Below, in pieces: positions 32,462-33,541 of a stretch of DNA of 33,541 nt. The position numbers and the translations under genes are program-made. Numbering within the stretch: the first letter of the stretch is position 1; each line of letters begins with the position of its first letter. The notes beneath the pieces are model-generated. The model worked only from the letters and a program-made list of their open reading frames with translations, was not told the origin of the DNA and ran no database searches. Source of the DNA: an uncultured Rhodospirillales bacterium (lineage in GTDB: Bacteria > Pseudomonadota > Alphaproteobacteria > Acetobacterales > Acetobacteraceae); contig CAITOL010000099.1 of NCBI GenBank assembly GCA_903893975.1, forward strand, positions 1 through 33,541. Reading direction: 5' to 3'.

Positions 32462-32499
32462 CCCCGCCTTGGACCATGCGCGCATGGGCCAAGACGGGG
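32462..32499. repeat. 38-bp near-perfect palindrome
   Basis: Arms 32462-32480 and 32481-32499 pair at 17 of 19 positions (mismatches at 32467/32494 and 32473/32488), centred on GCGC. As minus-strand RNA it would form a very stable hairpin followed by CUUUCG, about 225 nt past the STAS stop. It could be a weak terminator or processing site for the STAS mRNA, or a protein-binding palindrome. The short T run does not decide between these. Confidence 0.6.
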
Positions 32500-32723
32500 G
32501 ACGGTCGCTTAAATCGCCTAACCTTAATATCCGCAAGCTGTTAGATGCTCCTGTCTCACCACTCAAATTACGCAACAGCTTCGTCAATCACACAGAGGGC
32601 TTCGCATAGTTCGGCCCGCAAAAATTCGTCGTTCCGCCCCGGTTCATCTGAGCCTCGTGGCGACATCGATCAGACGCGGCGGAAATATCGCCGGCTTAAA
32701 TTGTCTGGTCGCGTCGCCGTTAT

Positions 32724-33080
32724 TTAACGGGCGAGGGCCCAACCGGGGCGGCTGAAAAGAGGGCGACGGGTCGCCTTGCCGGCGAGAGCGAAAAGATTGC
32801 CCAACCCCATTTCGCGCAGTAGCTGCGCTGGCTGACCGGTCACGCCGATAATTGTCAGCTTCCGACCTTTGGCCATCAAACGCTTGAAGACATAGGCGAT
32901 GGCCGTAACCCCCGAGCCATCCATATACGTGACACTGCTGAAATCCAGCACCACGTCGCGATTGGTGGTCGCAGAAATTTCTTCCAACCCTTCGCGAATG
33001 GCCGCCGTGCCTTGACCGTCGAGGATGCCCCGGAGGTTAAGGACGACTTTGTCAGACCCGCAGTCAATCCGATCGATCAT
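32724..33080 (-). CDS. STAS domain protein (anti-sigma factor antagonist type, SypA-like)
   Basis: This protein is 118 aa from the ATG at 33080, which has GGAG 7 bases upstream; the TTG two codons earlier is too close to it. It is a single STAS domain of the SpoIIAA/SypA type, with VVLNLRGILDGQG at 12-24 and VVLDFSSVTYMDGSGVTAIA at 43-62. Ser56 in DGSG is the site where such proteins are phosphorylated to switch partner binding. About 18 basic residues follow the domain. It is preceded by a sigma-54-type promoter and two enhancer-like sites. In Vibrio fischeri the STAS protein SypA is a post-transcriptional switch for biofilm polysaccharide, and the same role is inferred here. The matching kinase/phosphatase is not in the window. 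Confidence 0.9.
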   Translation of the reverse strand: MIDRIDCGSDKVVLNLRGILDGQGTAAIREGLEEISATTNRDVVLDFSSVTYMDGSGVTAIAYVFKRLMAKGRKLTIIGVTGQPAQLLREMGLGNLFALAGKATRRPLFSRPGWALAR

Positions 33081-33153
33081 TCGCAATCTCCGAAATACGT
33101 CTTGCGCTGGGCCGTTAAAATAAACGTCGTGGCAGGCTTACGAATTAGTTAAC

Positions 33154-33168
33154 GCAAGCCGCGTGCCA
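33154..33168 (-). promoter_or_regulatory. sigma-54 (-24/-12) promoter for the STAS gene
   Basis: The minus strand reads TGGCAC (33168-33163), five bases, then TTGC (33157-33154). The consensus is TGGCAC-N5-TTGC(A/T); every position matches except the last base, which is G. The transcription start should fall near 33142, giving a leader of about 61 nt to the ATG at 33080. The sigma-54 activator gene nearby supports it. Confidence 0.75.
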
Positions 33169-33309
33169 GCGGACGCGGCACCAAGGGAGAAAAGATTGCG
33201 CGCGTGATTTTGGGCGGTTTTCTTACATTGTCACGAAACGTCGCGACGCCGGACATGGCGCCGGCAGCGTCCGCCACGGGCGCGTCTGCAGCAAATTCCG
33301 CGTTTTGCC

Positions 33310-33322
33310 TTGCAATTTGCAT
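33310..33322. promoter_or_regulatory. putative LuxO-type enhancer site 1
   Basis: TTGCAATTTGCAT matches TTGCA-WWW-TGCAA, the LuxO binding consensus as I recall it, at 9 of 10 fixed positions with an all A/T spacer. Its centre lies about 174 bp upstream of the predicted sigma-54 start, a normal enhancer distance. Confidence 0.6.
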
Positions 33323-33359
33323 CGCATCACCGGTCTGGAGACGCATGCGGCGCGAATGC

Positions 33360-33372
33360 TTGCAAATTGCAG
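33360..33372. promoter_or_regulatory. putative LuxO-type enhancer site 2
   Basis: TTGCAAATTGCAG matches TTGCA-WWW-TGCAA at 9 of 10 fixed positions. It is centred 50 bp from site 1, near five helical turns, so both would face the same side of the DNA. The differing last base is at the likely boundary of the insertion sequence. Confidence 0.6.
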
Positions 33373-33404
33373 GGATTGCGCAACCTGAAGTCTGGAAATT
33401 TACG

Positions 33405-33541
33405 TCACGGGGAGTGAACGGTATTGGCCTTCCAAGTGATATAGGGTTGCGTTGAAGCGGCCCATTTTTCGTCGATTTCGACGAGGACGGCTGATACGAG
33501 GCGCAGAAGTGCGTGGGTGCTGGGGAAGACGCGGACTTTGA
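33405..33541 (-). mobile_element. IS256-family transposase, C-terminal part (cut by window edge)
   Basis: The minus frame from the window edge to TGA at 33407-33405 encodes 44 residues before the stop. It contains KVRVFPSTHALLRLVSAVLV and then EIDEKWAAS. The FP-x(5)-LLRLV-x(3)-LVE-x(3)-KW pattern is the typical C-terminus of IS256 (mutator-type, DDE) transposases. The element continues to the right. Its terminal inverted repeat probably begins near 33372 (GGGATTGCGCAACC), but the other end is needed to confirm that. Whether the transposase is intact cannot be seen. Confidence 0.8.

Larger units (their letters stand above)
32354..32723. other. 370-bp gap between STAS and HPt genes
   Basis: I see no convincing gene here. 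The gap is less GC-rich than the surrounding coding DNA. It holds a 38-bp near-perfect palindrome (32462-32499) and a TTGCA-N3-TGCGA site (32446-32458) close upstream of the HPt gene. It must also contain the HPt promoter, unless that gene is read through from the STAS transcript. No convincing -24/-12 promoter was found in it on either strand. Confidence 0.6.
33081..33404. other. 324-bp regulatory gap between STAS gene and transposase
   Basis: No gene is supported here. Short frames exist on both strands, but they lack ribosome sites and recognisable sequence. The gap holds, from the STAS gene outward, the leader of about 61 nt, a -24/-12 promoter (33154-33168), two TTGCA-N3-TGCA sites (33310-33322, 33360-33372) and the presumed end of the insertion sequence. 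Confidence 0.65.

Noticed and set aside
32355-32609. 84-aa open frame on + in the STAS-HPt gap
   Set aside because: No ribosome site or recognisable sequence, and it overlaps the palindrome and enhancer-like site.
33204-33455. 83-aa open frame on + and a 65-aa frame on - (33149-33346)
   Set aside because: Both lie over the regulatory sites. The plus frame runs into the IS256 transposase end. Neither has a start signal or family match.

Overview
This 33.5 kb window is high-GC bacterial DNA (about two-thirds G+C by eye). It is densely coding, with many 4-bp ATGA/GTGA gene overlaps. The gene set fits an aerobic alphaproteobacterium, most likely a Rhodospirillales/Acetobacteraceae-type organism: heterotetrameric sarcosine oxidase, a HAE1 RND pump, split chromate-type transporters and GcvT-family demethylases. 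That assignment rests on gene style, not on a marker gene. No rRNA, tRNA or CRISPR array was seen.

Layout. (1) 1-8.05 kb: a REP-like hairpin and an unknown small membrane protein on +. Then a run of minus-strand genes: MATE pump, FAS1 lipoprotein, SMP-30 family lactonase, luciferase-like flavin monooxygenase with a lysine-rich tail, two half-size chromate-type transporters and an orphan peptide-type substrate-binding protein. (2) 8.1-14.65 kb: an SDR, a FrnE/DsbA-like protein coupled to a secreted 11-repeat Sel1 protein, an alpha/beta hydrolase, a two-subunit MaoC-type hydratase closed by a strong terminator, an M20 metallopeptidase and a small unknown ORF. (3) 14.65-16.9 kb: a two-gene minus-strand catabolic operon (mandelate-racemase-type enolase plus iron-dependent alcohol dehydrogenase). 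(4) 17.0-25.4 kb: a six-gene, fully overlapping plus-strand operon, MFS transporter-soxB-soxD-soxA-soxG-dimethylglycine dehydrogenase-like. It should import and oxidatively demethylate N-methylglycines. (5) 25.4-29.7 kb: a minus-strand RND adaptor and pump pair. (6) 29.7-33.1 kb: a minus-strand regulatory/polysaccharide module, namely STAS protein, HPt protein, LuxO/SypG-like sigma-54 activator and a sugar-phosphate transferase. (7) The right edge enters an IS256-family transposase on the minus strand.

The most interesting part is region 6. The activator carries a receiver, a GAFTGA-bearing AAA+ domain and a recognition helix of the LuxO type. The STAS gene is preceded by a -24/-12 promoter (TGGCAC-N5-TTGC). 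About 170 and 220 bp upstream of the predicted start lie two sites of the form TTGCA-N3-TGCA, matching the enhancer sequence I recall for Vibrio LuxO. A third near-match lies upstream of the HPt gene. Together with the sugar transferase this resembles a compact counterpart of the Vibrio syp biofilm circuit (SypA STAS, SypG activator, SypR transferase) in an alphaproteobacterial-looking genome. The upstream sensor kinase is not in the window and may lie beyond the insertion sequence.
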